Source: Cytophagales bacterium
GTDB lineage: Bacteria > Bacteroidota > Bacteroidia > Cytophagales > CCMP332
Direction of reading: 5' to 3'
Assembly (NCBI GenBank): GCA_028279065.1
Contig: JANQSY010000148.1
Span: 17,435 to 81,434 of the forward strand
DNA length: 64,000 bases
The position numbers and the translations under genes were made by a program. Within the stretch, counting starts at the first letter, position 1. The number at the start of each line of letters is the position of its first letter. The notes beneath the pieces are model-generated. The model saw only the letters and a list, made by a program, of their open reading frames with translations. It searched no databases and was not told where the DNA came from. Below, piece by piece: positions 54,483-63,186 of the stretch.

Positions 54483-55400
54483 ATGAAGATATTTTTAAAG
54501 CTTGCTTTTGTTCTCGTCATGGGTTCCATGGTGAGTGATTCCTTTGGTCAATATGACAGACTTAAGAAATCAAAAATGTACGAAGGTTATAACACCTTCG
54601 GTATGATTAAGGTCGCGGCAGGCGCTGGGGTGGCAATGTATTTTGGGGATCTTTGTACCAATGCGGAATGTATGAATTCCCCGAGTTGGTCCTTAGCCCT
54701 TGGAATGAAGTTCAGAATGAATGATCGCTTCTCATTCCGGGGAGATTTCAATACTTATAATATTGGAAACTCCAAGGATCAATATGAGCCAAGAAACCTT
54801 ACTTTCAAGGCTACCAATTTTGAATTGTGGGCTGGGGCAGAGTTCGATATTCTACCTTATGGTCCTTCAAAGTATGGAAGGGCACCGTTCATTCCCTATG
54901 TGTTTGCAGGGATAGGCTTAACTTATTTCGACCCGAAGGCAGACTATCAGGGAGTGACTTATAGGTTAAGGCCTTGTCAAACCGAAGGGGTTGCATACGC
55001 ACCTGTGGCTTTGGTTCTGCCTTTTGGAGGCGGTGTTTCATATTCAGTTGGATCATTTACGGATATTTCACTTGAGCTTGGCTATAGAATCACGACGACC
55101 GATTACCTTGATGATGTAAGTACTGTTTATCAGGATCCTAGTTCTTTTTCTGATCCAATATGCCAAGCTCTGGCTGATAGAAGGAATGAGGGAGATATGC
55201 CTGGCGCTCCGGCCGAAGAGGGTGATCAAAGGGGAAATCCTGACAAGAATGATGGGTTTTTTATTGCCACTATAAAAGCTGAATTCACCTTACCCCATCA
55301 AAGAATGGGCGGCACCTCCAAGAAAAGTAAAAACTCAGGAGCGCATTTGAGCAAAATGAGTAAGAAGTATCGGCGAAAGATGATGAAGAGACGTCGCTAG
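54483..55400 (+). CDS. DUF6089-type outer-membrane protein with basic tail
   Basis: A 305-residue exported protein with signal peptide (MKIFLKLAFVLVMGSMVSDSFGQ) and a beta-barrel-like body with GAGVAMYFGDLC, FIPYVFAGIGLTYFDPKA and LELGYRITTTDYLDDVS, which fit the DUF6089 outer-membrane family. After the last strand (FFIATIKAEFTL) comes a strongly basic tail of about 33 residues (KKSKNSGAHLSKMSKKYRRK...), unusual for a barrel. A weak -7-like TACTTTTA (54449-54456) lies 26 bases upstream of the ATG. Confidence 0.8.
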   Translation: MKIFLKLAFVLVMGSMVSDSFGQYDRLKKSKMYEGYNTFGMIKVAAGAGVAMYFGDLCTNAECMNSPSWSLALGMKFRMNDRFSFRGDFNTYNIGNSKDQYEPRNLTFKATNFELWAGAEFDILPYGPSKYGRAPFIPYVFAGIGLTYFDPKADYQGVTYRLRPCQTEGVAYAPVALVLPFGGGVSYSVGSFTDISLELGYRITTTDYLDDVSTVYQDPSSFSDPICQALADRRNEGDMPGAPAEEGDQRGNPDKNDGFFIATIKAEFTLPHQRMGGTSKKSKNSGAHLSKMSKKYRRKMMKRRR

Positions 55401-55401
55401 A

Positions 55402-56703
55402 TCACCTGGCAAAAGGTTTCACTAAATACCCCACAATTCTATCGGCTCTTCCACCGGGATTACGATGGTAAACTATGATCTCGTAAACATTCTCCGTCTG
55501 AAAGAATGAACCCTCTATATAGTTCTCATCCATAAACCTATTAGGGTTGTCGGGGTCTGGAATGAAGTGTAAATAATAGTTGTAGTAACCCTGCTTTAGC
55601 CTTGCGCTGGTTAAATAGGTATTGCTATCCTTTTCCTTAAGAAGTTCAAATTCGGGTTTTAGTTCCCAATTAGTAAGAGCCCCTAAAACATAGATCCTGC
55701 CATCTAGCGGTTTGTCATTCTCGAACCTGAAGATCACTCGAAAATAATCCCCTTCCAGATCAAATGAACCCCCTCTTGAGTTCTCAATGAAAAACTTACC
55801 ATTGATGTCCACATCATTTACAAATGCGCGGTTCGACCTAAGCTTGGTTGGAAGAATCTTTGCGATTCGGTCATTGGTATTGATCGACTCCAGATTTATA
55901 TCGGTGAAATTCAAATGCCGGAATGCAAATGAACGGTATTCATTCCCGCCCGGATAGGCAGTTTCATTATTGAAATAGGAAAAATCTAACCTCTTATCAT
56001 TTATATCTGTAAAAAGGGGGGGGATATCAAGCTTGGCATTATCCCACCTGTAGTTTTGCCTTAATGCGACTTTGATCTCAGTCTGCGGGTCTTGAAGGGA
56101 ATAATTTCTATAGACCAACTGAAAGTCCAGCTGTTGGTGCGTACGTCTGCCGCTCACGTTGGTTGAAAAAGTGAAGTTTGGCAGGATCTCGATCAGATTT
56201 TCATACACCAGGAACCTCTTCACTAACAAAACTCTCCCTGGGTCTTCAGAGTCGTATACAGCCAGGACATAATTGCCCGATAGTTTGACCTTAGGTGCAG
56301 AAAAAAGATAATGGGTAAAAGACGTCTTTGTATTAAAAGAAAATTGGTACTCCTCGATCAAGAATTCATTATAGTCAACAAGATATTCCGCGGGGTTCAA
56401 ATCCGAAATTGACCAATCCGAGTTGCAATGAAAAACTTTCACGTACAAGTATTTTGCTTCTTCGCCCAGGTAATCAAACCTAAGGATCAAAGGGTCCTCC
56501 TGATCAAGGTTTGTGGCTGATGTATTGAAAATTTCTTGGGGGGTTGACCCTGCTCGATAGAACTGCACCGTCTTAATATTCTCTGAAAGGATCTTATCCT
56601 CGGTTGTGAAATTTGTGAACTTCTGGGCCTTTAAGACGGAAAACAGGCCAAGGTTGACTAAAAGAAGGAAAATGAAGCGCAGGACTTTTAATTTAAAGTT
56701 CAT
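55402..56703 (-). CDS. type IX secretion system plug protein (DUF5103)
   Basis: A 433-residue exported protein: signal MNFKLKVLRFIFLLLVNLGLFSVLKAQ, an N-terminal region with IKTVQFYRAG and LRFDYLGEEAKYLYVKVFHCNSDW, then FLIEEYQFSFNTKTSFTHYLFSAP, the hallmark of DUF5103. In the T9SS this family plugs the SprA translocon. ATG 56703 overlaps the ABC-F stop by 11 bases. It supports a working T9SS for the two metalloprotease paralogues at 30.7-36.4 kb. Confidence 0.88.
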   Translation of the reverse strand: MNFKLKVLRFIFLLLVNLGLFSVLKAQKFTNFTTEDKILSENIKTVQFYRAGSTPQEIFNTSATNLDQEDPLILRFDYLGEEAKYLYVKVFHCNSDWSISDLNPAEYLVDYNEFLIEEYQFSFNTKTSFTHYLFSAPKVKLSGNYVLAVYDSEDPGRVLLVKRFLVYENLIEILPNFTFSTNVSGRRTHQQLDFQLVYRNYSLQDPQTEIKVALRQNYRWDNAKLDIPPLFTDINDKRLDFSYFNNETAYPGGNEYRSFAFRHLNFTDINLESINTNDRIAKILPTKLRSNRAFVNDVDINGKFFIENSRGGSFDLEGDYFRVIFRFENDKPLDGRIYVLGALTNWELKPEFELLKEKDSNTYLTSARLKQGYYNYYLHFIPDPDNPNRFMDENYIEGSFFQTENVYEIIVYHRNPGGRADRIVGYLVKPFAR

Positions 56704-58576
56704 TGGCAAGATTTTCCCATTCCCGATAAAGGTCGTCCTGTATTTCCTTTAGTTCTTCGTATTCTTTTTTGTATTGATTCATTTTTTCCTCGTTGTACTC
56801 TTGTGAGTATCGAACTAGCTCATCTTCGACCTCCTTGATCTTTTTTGAGACAGCTTCTATTCCGTTTTCTACCTTTTGAATTTTATTTTCTAATTCTTTC
56901 CCAAGAGTTTTTCTTTCTGGCTTTTGGGGCCTCTTAACTTTAACCTTTTTATCCTTGCTCTGGTTTTTCTTAGGTGCCTCACTTTTCTGCTTTACGGAAT
57001 ATGAATATTCATCATAGTTTCCAGGATATTCTTTCAGTTCTCTTTCATTGATCCACCAGATCTTGTTGGCTATCCCTGCTATAAAATCCCTGTTGTGGCT
57101 TACCACAATCAAAGTGCCAGGATAAGATCTGAGGGCTTCTTTAAGGATCTCAATCGAGACCATGTCCAGGTGGTTTGTGGGCTCATCAAGTAGGATGAAA
57201 TTAGGTTCTCGGAGGAAGATCTTCGCAAGAGCCAGCCTTGCCTTTTCTCCCCCGGATAGGACTTTAACTTTTTTCTCAGCTTCCTCCCCTGAAAAAAGAA
57301 AAACCCCCAAAACATCTCTTACCTCCTTTTCATTCTTATTACTGATCCCGTCCTGTGCTTCCTTCAGAACAGAGTTTGAAAGATTTAGTTCCTCTAATTG
57401 GTGTTGAGCATAATATTGAAGGTCAAGATTATGTCCGTAGGATAACTTCCCCTCAAAGGGTTCTTTTTTGGCAAGGATCTTTAGAAGAGTTGACTTTCCT
57501 TTTCCATTTGCTCCTATCAAGGCTACCTTATCACCTCTTTTGATCAGGAATTCCGTATTTCTGAAAATCTCGATTTCAGGATAGGATTTTGATAGGGTTA
57601 TGCCTTCAGCCACCACCTTTCCCGGATTTCTATTTATTGGGAAGTCGATCTTGATCTCTTTTCGGTTTTCTTCAGGTATATCCAGTCGATCGATCTTTTC
57701 AAGATGTTTTACCCTTGATTGTACTTGTCTGGCCTTGCTTGCCTTAGCCCTGAATCGATTGATGAATCTTTCAGTATCCTTGATCATTTTTTGCTGGTTC
57801 TTAAATGCATTGCCTGCGATCTCATCCTGAACCTCCTTTTCTATTAAGTATGCATCAAAGTTTCCGACATATCCCTTTAAGTTTTGATTTCGGATCTCAA
57901 CGATCTCATTTACTGATGAATTCAGAAATCTCTTATCATGGGAAATGAGAACAAATCCACCGGGATAAGATTGAAGGTACTCTTCCAACCATTCTATTGA
58001 CGGAAGATCAAGGTGGTTGGATGGCTCATCCAGCAGCAGGAGGTCTGGCTTTGAAAGTAGGATCTTACCTAAAAGCACTCGCATCCTCCAGCCACCGGAG
58101 AATTCAGATAGTGGTCTGTGGAAATCATCCTCCGAGAAACCTAATCCAACAAGAATTTCTTCGGACCTGGATTGAACACTATAACCATCAAGGTTTTCCA
58201 ACCTGTTCTGCAGGTCTCCGAGTTGCTCGATCTTTTTTTCACTATGGTCATTCTCGATCTCCTCTAATAAGGTGTTGATCTTTTCCTGGATCTCTAATAC
58301 CTCTTTAAATGCCGTAAGAACAATGCTTAGAATGGACTCATGGGTATTAATGGAAAGCAGGTCCTGGTGGAAGTGTTCAATTTGAAGATTTTTTAATGCG
58401 CTGACTTCCCCCTGGTCTGGCTTCTGTTCACCAATCAGCAATCTGAAGAGGGTGGACTTTCCAGCACCATTAGGGCCTATCAATCCTGCTTTACATCCAG
58501 GGTTAAAGGTGTGGGTAGCCTTTTCAAAGATCACCTGACCTCCGTATCCGAATGATACGTTATTCAGGGATATCAT
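56693..58576 (-). CDS. ABC-F family ATPase
   Basis: A 627-residue protein with two ABC nucleotide-binding domains in one chain and no membrane segments. Walker A sites are GPNGAGKST and GANGKGKST; signatures are LSEFSGGWRMRVLLGK and LSGGEKARLALAK; Walker B sites are LLLLDEPSNHLD and FILLDEPTNHLD. A C-terminal coiled coil is present (LENKIQKVENGIEAVSKKIKEVEDEL). This is the Uup/YheS-like layout; such proteins act on the ribosome. The gene lies six bases downstream of dnaN. Confidence 0.94.
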   Translation of the reverse strand: MISLNNVSFGYGGQVIFEKATHTFNPGCKAGLIGPNGAGKSTLFRLLIGEQKPDQGEVSALKNLQIEHFHQDLLSINTHESILSIVLTAFKEVLEIQEKINTLLEEIENDHSEKKIEQLGDLQNRLENLDGYSVQSRSEEILVGLGFSEDDFHRPLSEFSGGWRMRVLLGKILLSKPDLLLLDEPSNHLDLPSIEWLEEYLQSYPGGFVLISHDKRFLNSSVNEIVEIRNQNLKGYVGNFDAYLIEKEVQDEIAGNAFKNQQKMIKDTERFINRFRAKASKARQVQSRVKHLEKIDRLDIPEENRKEIKIDFPINRNPGKVVAEGITLSKSYPEIEIFRNTEFLIKRGDKVALIGANGKGKSTLLKILAKKEPFEGKLSYGHNLDLQYYAQHQLEELNLSNSVLKEAQDGISNKNEKEVRDVLGVFLFSGEEAEKKVKVLSGGEKARLALAKIFLREPNFILLDEPTNHLDMVSIEILKEALRSYPGTLIVVSHNRDFIAGIANKIWWINERELKEYPGNYDEYSYSVKQKSEAPKKNQSKDKKVKVKRPQKPERKTLGKELENKIQKVENGIEAVSKKIKEVEDELVRYSQEYNEEKMNQYKKEYEELKEIQDDLYREWENLANEL

Positions 58577-58582
58577 AGGATA

Positions 58583-59707
58583 TCAGGAATAATTGGTCAG
58601 CATGACCGGCATGACAAGCATGATGAGGTCATCCTCATCACCCTGGTCGTGAGGAACCAAGACCCCCGCTTTATTTGGAGCTGAAAGATTTAGGTCCACT
58701 TTGCTGCCATGCAGGTTATTTAGCATTTCAATAAGGAACCTGGCATTGAAACCAATTTCAATATCATCCCCTGAATACTCGCAAGCCAGACGCTCATTGG
58801 CCTCATTTGAAAAGTCAAGATCTTCTGCTGAAACCTGCAGTTCACTACCAGAAATTTTCAGGACTACCTGGTTGGTGGTTTTGTTGGCATAAAGAGAGAT
58901 TCTTTTCAAACTGCCGAGGAATTCCTCCCTGTCAACAGTTAGTTTAAAAGGATTATCAGAAGGGATCACTGATTCAAAATCCGGAAACCTTTCATCGATC
59001 AACCGGCAAATGAACTTGTTGTTACCAAAGGAAAAAAAGGCGTTTGAAGGATTAAACTCGAGAGTGCAATCGGTATTCTCCGTTGGTAATGCTTTTTGCA
59101 AATGGGCGATCGCTTTCTTCGGCATTAAAATAGAGGTTCCCGCATCTGAAACCAGATCAAGTCTGCGGTACCGAACCAATCGATGTCCATCAGTGGCTAC
59201 AAAGGTGGTATTCGAATCATCAAACTTGACCAATACCCCGGTCATAGCCGGCCTGAGTTCATCATTCGAAGCGGCGAATTGGGTATTTGATATGGCTTCC
59301 AGGAGAGTGGCTGTGGATAGGTTTAGTTTGAAGCCATCTGAGACATCAGGGATTTTTGGAAAATCCGTAGCATTTTCTCCGGAAAGCTTATATCTGCCAT
59401 TGTCTGAGCTTAATTCTATGGTATATGACCCTTCGTCTATCGTGAAGGTAATAGGCTGTTCAGCCAGGTTCTTTAATGTATCAATCAATGTTCTTGCAGG
59501 AACGGCGATCTGACCTTCCTCTTTGGCTTCGATGTCCAGTTCCGTGATCACTGATGTTTGCAGATCAGAGGCGGTAATAAGGAGTTTTCCGTCTTTGATC
59601 TTGAAAAGAAAGTTTTCAAGTATCGGGACTATTGCGTTGCTTGGAACTACCGCGCTAACCCTGTTAAGGTGATCGAGAAGAAGTGCTGAGGATACAATGA
59701 ATTTCAT
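58583..59707 (-). CDS. dnaN: DNA polymerase III beta subunit (sliding clamp)
   Basis: A 374-residue sliding clamp of three similar domains: FIVSSALLLDHLNRVSAVVP, ATLLEAISNTQFAAS with LVKFDDSNTTFVATDGHRLVRYR, and LTVDREEFLGSLKRISLYAN. The C-terminal VMPVMLTNYS segment forms part of the partner-binding pocket. ATG 59707 follows an exact -7 box by 28 bases. Located between the Gld transporter genes and ABC-F; no dnaA or oriC-like DnaA boxes seen nearby. Confidence 0.97.
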   Translation of the reverse strand: MKFIVSSALLLDHLNRVSAVVPSNAIVPILENFLFKIKDGKLLITASDLQTSVITELDIEAKEEGQIAVPARTLIDTLKNLAEQPITFTIDEGSYTIELSSDNGRYKLSGENATDFPKIPDVSDGFKLNLSTATLLEAISNTQFAASNDELRPAMTGVLVKFDDSNTTFVATDGHRLVRYRRLDLVSDAGTSILMPKKAIAHLQKALPTENTDCTLEFNPSNAFFSFGNNKFICRLIDERFPDFESVIPSDNPFKLTVDREEFLGSLKRISLYANKTTNQVVLKISGSELQVSAEDLDFSNEANERLACEYSGDDIEIGFNARFLIEMLNNLHGSKVDLNLSAPNKAGVLVPHDQGDEDDLIMLVMPVMLTNYS

Positions 59708-59735
59708 AAAGAATGGGCCCTAAATTTCCTGGAGC

Positions 59736-59743
59736 CAAAATTA
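59736..59743 (-). promoter_or_regulatory. -7 box of the dnaN promoter
   Basis: Minus-strand TAATTTTG matches TAnnTTTG exactly and ends 28 bases before the ATG, in the 72-base gap after the DUF4340 gene. No TTG at -33. Confidence 0.4.
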
Positions 59744-59779
59744 AACTTTTTGATCAAATGAGATCTTTGCTTTGGCTGT

Positions 59780-60748
59780 TTATCCCTCTTCTTTTAAGAA
59801 GAAATCCGAAGGAACCAGAACATTTCTGAAGACGTAATCCTGATAGGTAACGAACTTCTCATCCCCGGCAAATGTGGCAATGCCATAGCCCCCATCAGGA
59901 TCTTCAGGATTAAAGTAGATATTGATCGAATTTGAATAGGCGGGGCGCTGGTCCTCAACCTTGATCCTGGCATCTGGAACTAACTGGGAAAGGGAATCAT
60001 ATAACTTGATCACCCCATCGTTTTCCATATTGAGAATATTAACTATATGGACCTTCTGGAGGACCAGGACATAATTTTCAACTTTTAAAGGATCATAATC
60101 TTCAGGACCAAAAAGGGTCATCCCAGAGCCTGAATTTTCAATGATAAAACTTTGGTCGGGTTGTTTAGGGTATTCCACTGACACGCTTTTGAGAGATGAA
60201 GCGCTTGACCCAAATAACTGAGTATCTCTAAAATCATCCTCCTTAACCCTGTACCTGGAATTCAAGAATCCTCGTAATCCTGGCATATAGACCACAAAGG
60301 GGTTTTCGGAACCTTCCATTATGAAATAGGTGCCCTCAGAATCGTTTGTATTCCCGCCAACAAAAAAAGTTTTGATCAGGTCATCTCCTGCATAGACTTC
60401 CACCTTGGTACCCTTTGTCGCGATAGTCTTTATCACCATGTTTCTTTCCCCGGAATAAACAGGTCTTTTGATCCTCTGTAAATGCATGGTTCGCAACAGC
60501 ATTCTTACCATACCGCTGCTTGCCTTCTGATTGTTGATGTACCAGATCCCGTTGATCTTTTCGAGTGTGGTCGACCAACCGAACTTACTGGCCAAGAAGA
60601 TCTTTGTTACACTTGCTGTGTCTGGGATCTGAAAAGCACTATCCTTAATGTTAAGGGTAGAACTTTGATTCTTAAGGTATAGAGCATAATACGCTCCTGC
60701 ACCTAAGACTATCACTGCAACTAATCCTATCCAATATGATCTTTTCAT
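59780..60748 (-). CDS. DUF4340 protein encoded with the Gld ABC transporter
   Basis: A 322-residue protein with one N-terminal membrane segment (YWIGLVAVIVLGAGAYYALYL) and a periplasmic, beta-rich body typical of DUF4340 (SKFGWSTTLEKINGIWYINNQKAS, FFVGGNTNDSEGTYFIMEGSENPFVVYMPG). It overlaps gldG by four bases (ATGA), so it probably works with the GldA-F-G complex. DUF4340 is found beside related GldG-like transporters in many bacteria. Function unknown. Confidence 0.85.
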   Translation of the reverse strand: MKRSYWIGLVAVIVLGAGAYYALYLKNQSSTLNIKDSAFQIPDTASVTKIFLASKFGWSTTLEKINGIWYINNQKASSGMVRMLLRTMHLQRIKRPVYSGERNMVIKTIATKGTKVEVYAGDDLIKTFFVGGNTNDSEGTYFIMEGSENPFVVYMPGLRGFLNSRYRVKEDDFRDTQLFGSSASSLKSVSVEYPKQPDQSFIIENSGSGMTLFGPEDYDPLKVENYVLVLQKVHIVNILNMENDGVIKLYDSLSQLVPDARIKVEDQRPAYSNSINIYFNPEDPDGGYGIATFAGDEKFVTYQDYVFRNVLVPSDFFLKEEG

Positions 60749-62463
60749 GATGCCTTTTTGCTGTATTTTCTTTTTCTCACTACCTGAATAATTGCTCCTG
60801 CCAGAAGCAATATTGCTAAGGGACCACCCAGATTCAGGGCCTTGATAAAAGTAGAATACTCCTTCACCTTATCCGGATCTAATGGTCTAAGGATAACCCT
60901 CTTATTCCTTGCTTCAATGATCCCTGTATCGTCCAGCATAAAGTCCAGTGCATTCATTATCAAGGGTTTGTTTCCAAAGGTTAATTTGGAAAACTTATCA
61001 TAACCCAGTGGATAAGGACTTTGCGTCTTACTGTTAATGTCATTCATTATAAGGTCTCCATCAGAAAAGACAATGACCTGCGATGCCTGGTCAATTGGTT
61101 TGAAATCAAAAGTCATTGCGGTGTTGTTACTTATCCTTCCATCAAATGTTGACTTGAACCTGCCCTCCAAAAGAACTCCGACAATTTGATTTCCCTTGTT
61201 GAACATTTTATCAGGTGGAGGATTTCTGACCTCATTGAAATCGATCTTCACAGGGGAGGGAATAGACCTTGTTTTGTCAGAACTAAAAACCAATGGGGTC
61301 TTCTTGATCCCAGTTGCTGAAACAGTGTCAATGGAGCTTATAAATTTTGAGTAAACAGGCTGGGAATTCCTAGAAATAGGATGGTCAGCAAAGGAATTTA
61401 ACAAAGGAAAATATGGCCATTTCATCATTTGGTACTGAGGCCTGTTTCCCATATAACCCACAACCAAAGGGATAGCTGCTGAGAACTGATCCTGGATCAG
61501 ATTTTTATTGACCCTTGCCCCCCAACTAAATAAAAGATCGTCAAGGTTGAGGTTTAAACCCGTTGAAACCATTCCTCCTTCACCTATGCTATCGATGTTA
61601 GCGTTCATCCCATCTAGGAACATTATGACTTTTCCACCCTTGACCACGTATTGATCCAGCTTGAATTTATCCTGTTCATTAAATGCTGAGTCGGGCTTGG
61701 CAATCACCAGCGCATCGTAATCCAAAAGATTGATCAATCCCTCAAATTCTCCTGTTGCTGCGCTTTGAAGCCTTACTCTTCTGACCTCATAAACTTTTTC
61801 AGCTGAAAAGAGAAAGTCTCCAGCTTCCAGAGGATTAAGTTCACCATGCCCCTGAAGAAATCCGATCTTCTTTTTCCTTCGGTTAGCCAATTGCTTTATC
61901 CTGCTGATCAATTCAAATTCAAGGTTTTCAATGCTTTGGTTCAATTGCACTTGGGGTGGGGCAGAGGGGTCTCCTGTGATGAATTGGACCGGGGCCTCAT
62001 TCCCCAGGTATGAAATGACCGCACCAGGGAATAAGACCTTCTCTGTCTTTTGGTCCCCCTCATTTACGAAAAGAGTCGTGGGGTTTATCCCTCTTTCAAT
62101 AAGGTGTTTGACCACCTCTCTTTTTTGGTTGGGATCATCGGATTCGCTTGGGTCCCTGAATTCATAATCAAAAGAATTCGAGGCATATACCCTGAATTCA
62201 TCAAGGGTTTCTTTTATCGCCTGTCTTAATCTTTTAAGGTCATTGGGTAGATCACCCTCCAGGAAAACCTCGATATGGATGGGCTCCTCAAGATTTTCAA
62301 GTATGGAAATAGTCGATCTGGATAAAGAATATCTCCTCTCTTCGGTCAGGTCAAGCCTGAAAAAGAACTGGGAGGCAATAATGTTGATCAAAAGGATCAC
62401 AACCATGGCAATCCCCCATTTTAGCAGATCTGCTGATTTTTTTCCTGACTTACTGTTTACCAT
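60745..62463 (-). CDS. gldG: gliding motility-associated ABC transporter, auxiliary protein GldG
   Basis: A 572-residue protein with one N-terminal helix (LLKWGIAMVVILLINIIASQFFF), the GldG signature RLDLTEERRYSLSRSTISILENL, a large periplasmic domain (KKIGFLQGHGELNPLEAGDF, KVIMFLDGMNANIDS) and a C-terminal helix (LGGPLAILLLAGAIIQVV). Overlaps gldF by seven bases. Together with GldA and GldF it forms the transporter needed for gliding in flavobacteria. Confidence 0.92.
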   Translation of the reverse strand: MVNSKSGKKSADLLKWGIAMVVILLINIIASQFFFRLDLTEERRYSLSRSTISILENLEEPIHIEVFLEGDLPNDLKRLRQAIKETLDEFRVYASNSFDYEFRDPSESDDPNQKREVVKHLIERGINPTTLFVNEGDQKTEKVLFPGAVISYLGNEAPVQFITGDPSAPPQVQLNQSIENLEFELISRIKQLANRRKKKIGFLQGHGELNPLEAGDFLFSAEKVYEVRRVRLQSAATGEFEGLINLLDYDALVIAKPDSAFNEQDKFKLDQYVVKGGKVIMFLDGMNANIDSIGEGGMVSTGLNLNLDDLLFSWGARVNKNLIQDQFSAAIPLVVGYMGNRPQYQMMKWPYFPLLNSFADHPISRNSQPVYSKFISSIDTVSATGIKKTPLVFSSDKTRSIPSPVKIDFNEVRNPPPDKMFNKGNQIVGVLLEGRFKSTFDGRISNNTAMTFDFKPIDQASQVIVFSDGDLIMNDINSKTQSPYPLGYDKFSKLTFGNKPLIMNALDFMLDDTGIIEARNKRVILRPLDPDKVKEYSTFIKALNLGGPLAILLLAGAIIQVVRKRKYSKKAS

Positions 62464-63185
62464 TTTCTACTTCCAAAAATTAAGTTGGTGATCAGGATCA
62501 TCACAGCCGAAACGCTGAGGAAATAAAGGACATCTCTTGAATCGATCAATCCACGGCTAATGGACTCATAATGATAGGCGATGCCGATTTTTGCAATCAA
62601 TGTTGAGAGGGTACCCCAGATATCTACCTGGGAAAGAGATTGAAATCCCGAATAGAAAAGGAAACAAAGGAAAACCGCGATTATGAAAGAAACGATCTGG
62701 TTCTCTGTTGTTGCTGAAGAAAGAATTCCGATCGAACAGAACACCCCTGCAAGCATAACTAGCCCAAGGTAAGAACCGACGACCGCTGCGGAATCAATAT
62801 TCCCTGCAGGATACCCAAGGAATACCACAGAAAAATAATAGACCACCGTTGGCACCAAGGCAAGAATTGCAAGGGTCCAACTCGCAAGGAACTTTGAAAT
62901 AATGATCTGAAGATCTGTCAATGGGCGGGTGAACAGGAACTCTAGTGTCCCTGTTTTCTTTTCCTCAGCAAAGGACCTCATGGTAATTGCCGGTATAAGG
63001 AAAAGGAACACATAGGGCCCAATTATGAAGAGTGGGTCAATATTGGAGTAACCAAATTTTAGGACGCTTGTCTCAGGGAAAACCCAAACAAAGAGGCCGG
63101 TCAATACAAGAAAAACCCCTATAACCAGATAAGCAATGCTGGAATTGAGGAAAGACAGGATCTCTTTTACGTAAATATTCCACAT
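62457..63185 (-). CDS. gldF: gliding motility-associated ABC transporter permease GldF
   Basis: A 242-residue ABC-2 type permease with six membrane segments, beginning MWNIYVKEILSFLNSSIAYLVIGVFLVLTGLFVWVFP. The conserved cytoplasmic motif FAEEKKTGTLEFLFTRPLTDLQI is present. ATG 63185 follows the gldA stop by one base. Partner of the ATPase encoded upstream. Confidence 0.93.
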   Translation of the reverse strand: MWNIYVKEILSFLNSSIAYLVIGVFLVLTGLFVWVFPETSVLKFGYSNIDPLFIIGPYVFLFLIPAITMRSFAEEKKTGTLEFLFTRPLTDLQIIISKFLASWTLAILALVPTVVYYFSVVFLGYPAGNIDSAAVVGSYLGLVMLAGVFCSIGILSSATTENQIVSFIIAVFLCFLFYSGFQSLSQVDIWGTLSTLIAKIGIAYHYESISRGLIDSRDVLYFLSVSAVMILITNLIFGSRKW

Positions 63186-63186
63186 A

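Noticed and set aside
58583..59760. Possible replication origin near dnaN
   Set aside because: No cluster of DnaA boxes or dnaA gene was seen, and dnaN is often away from oriC in Bacteroidota.
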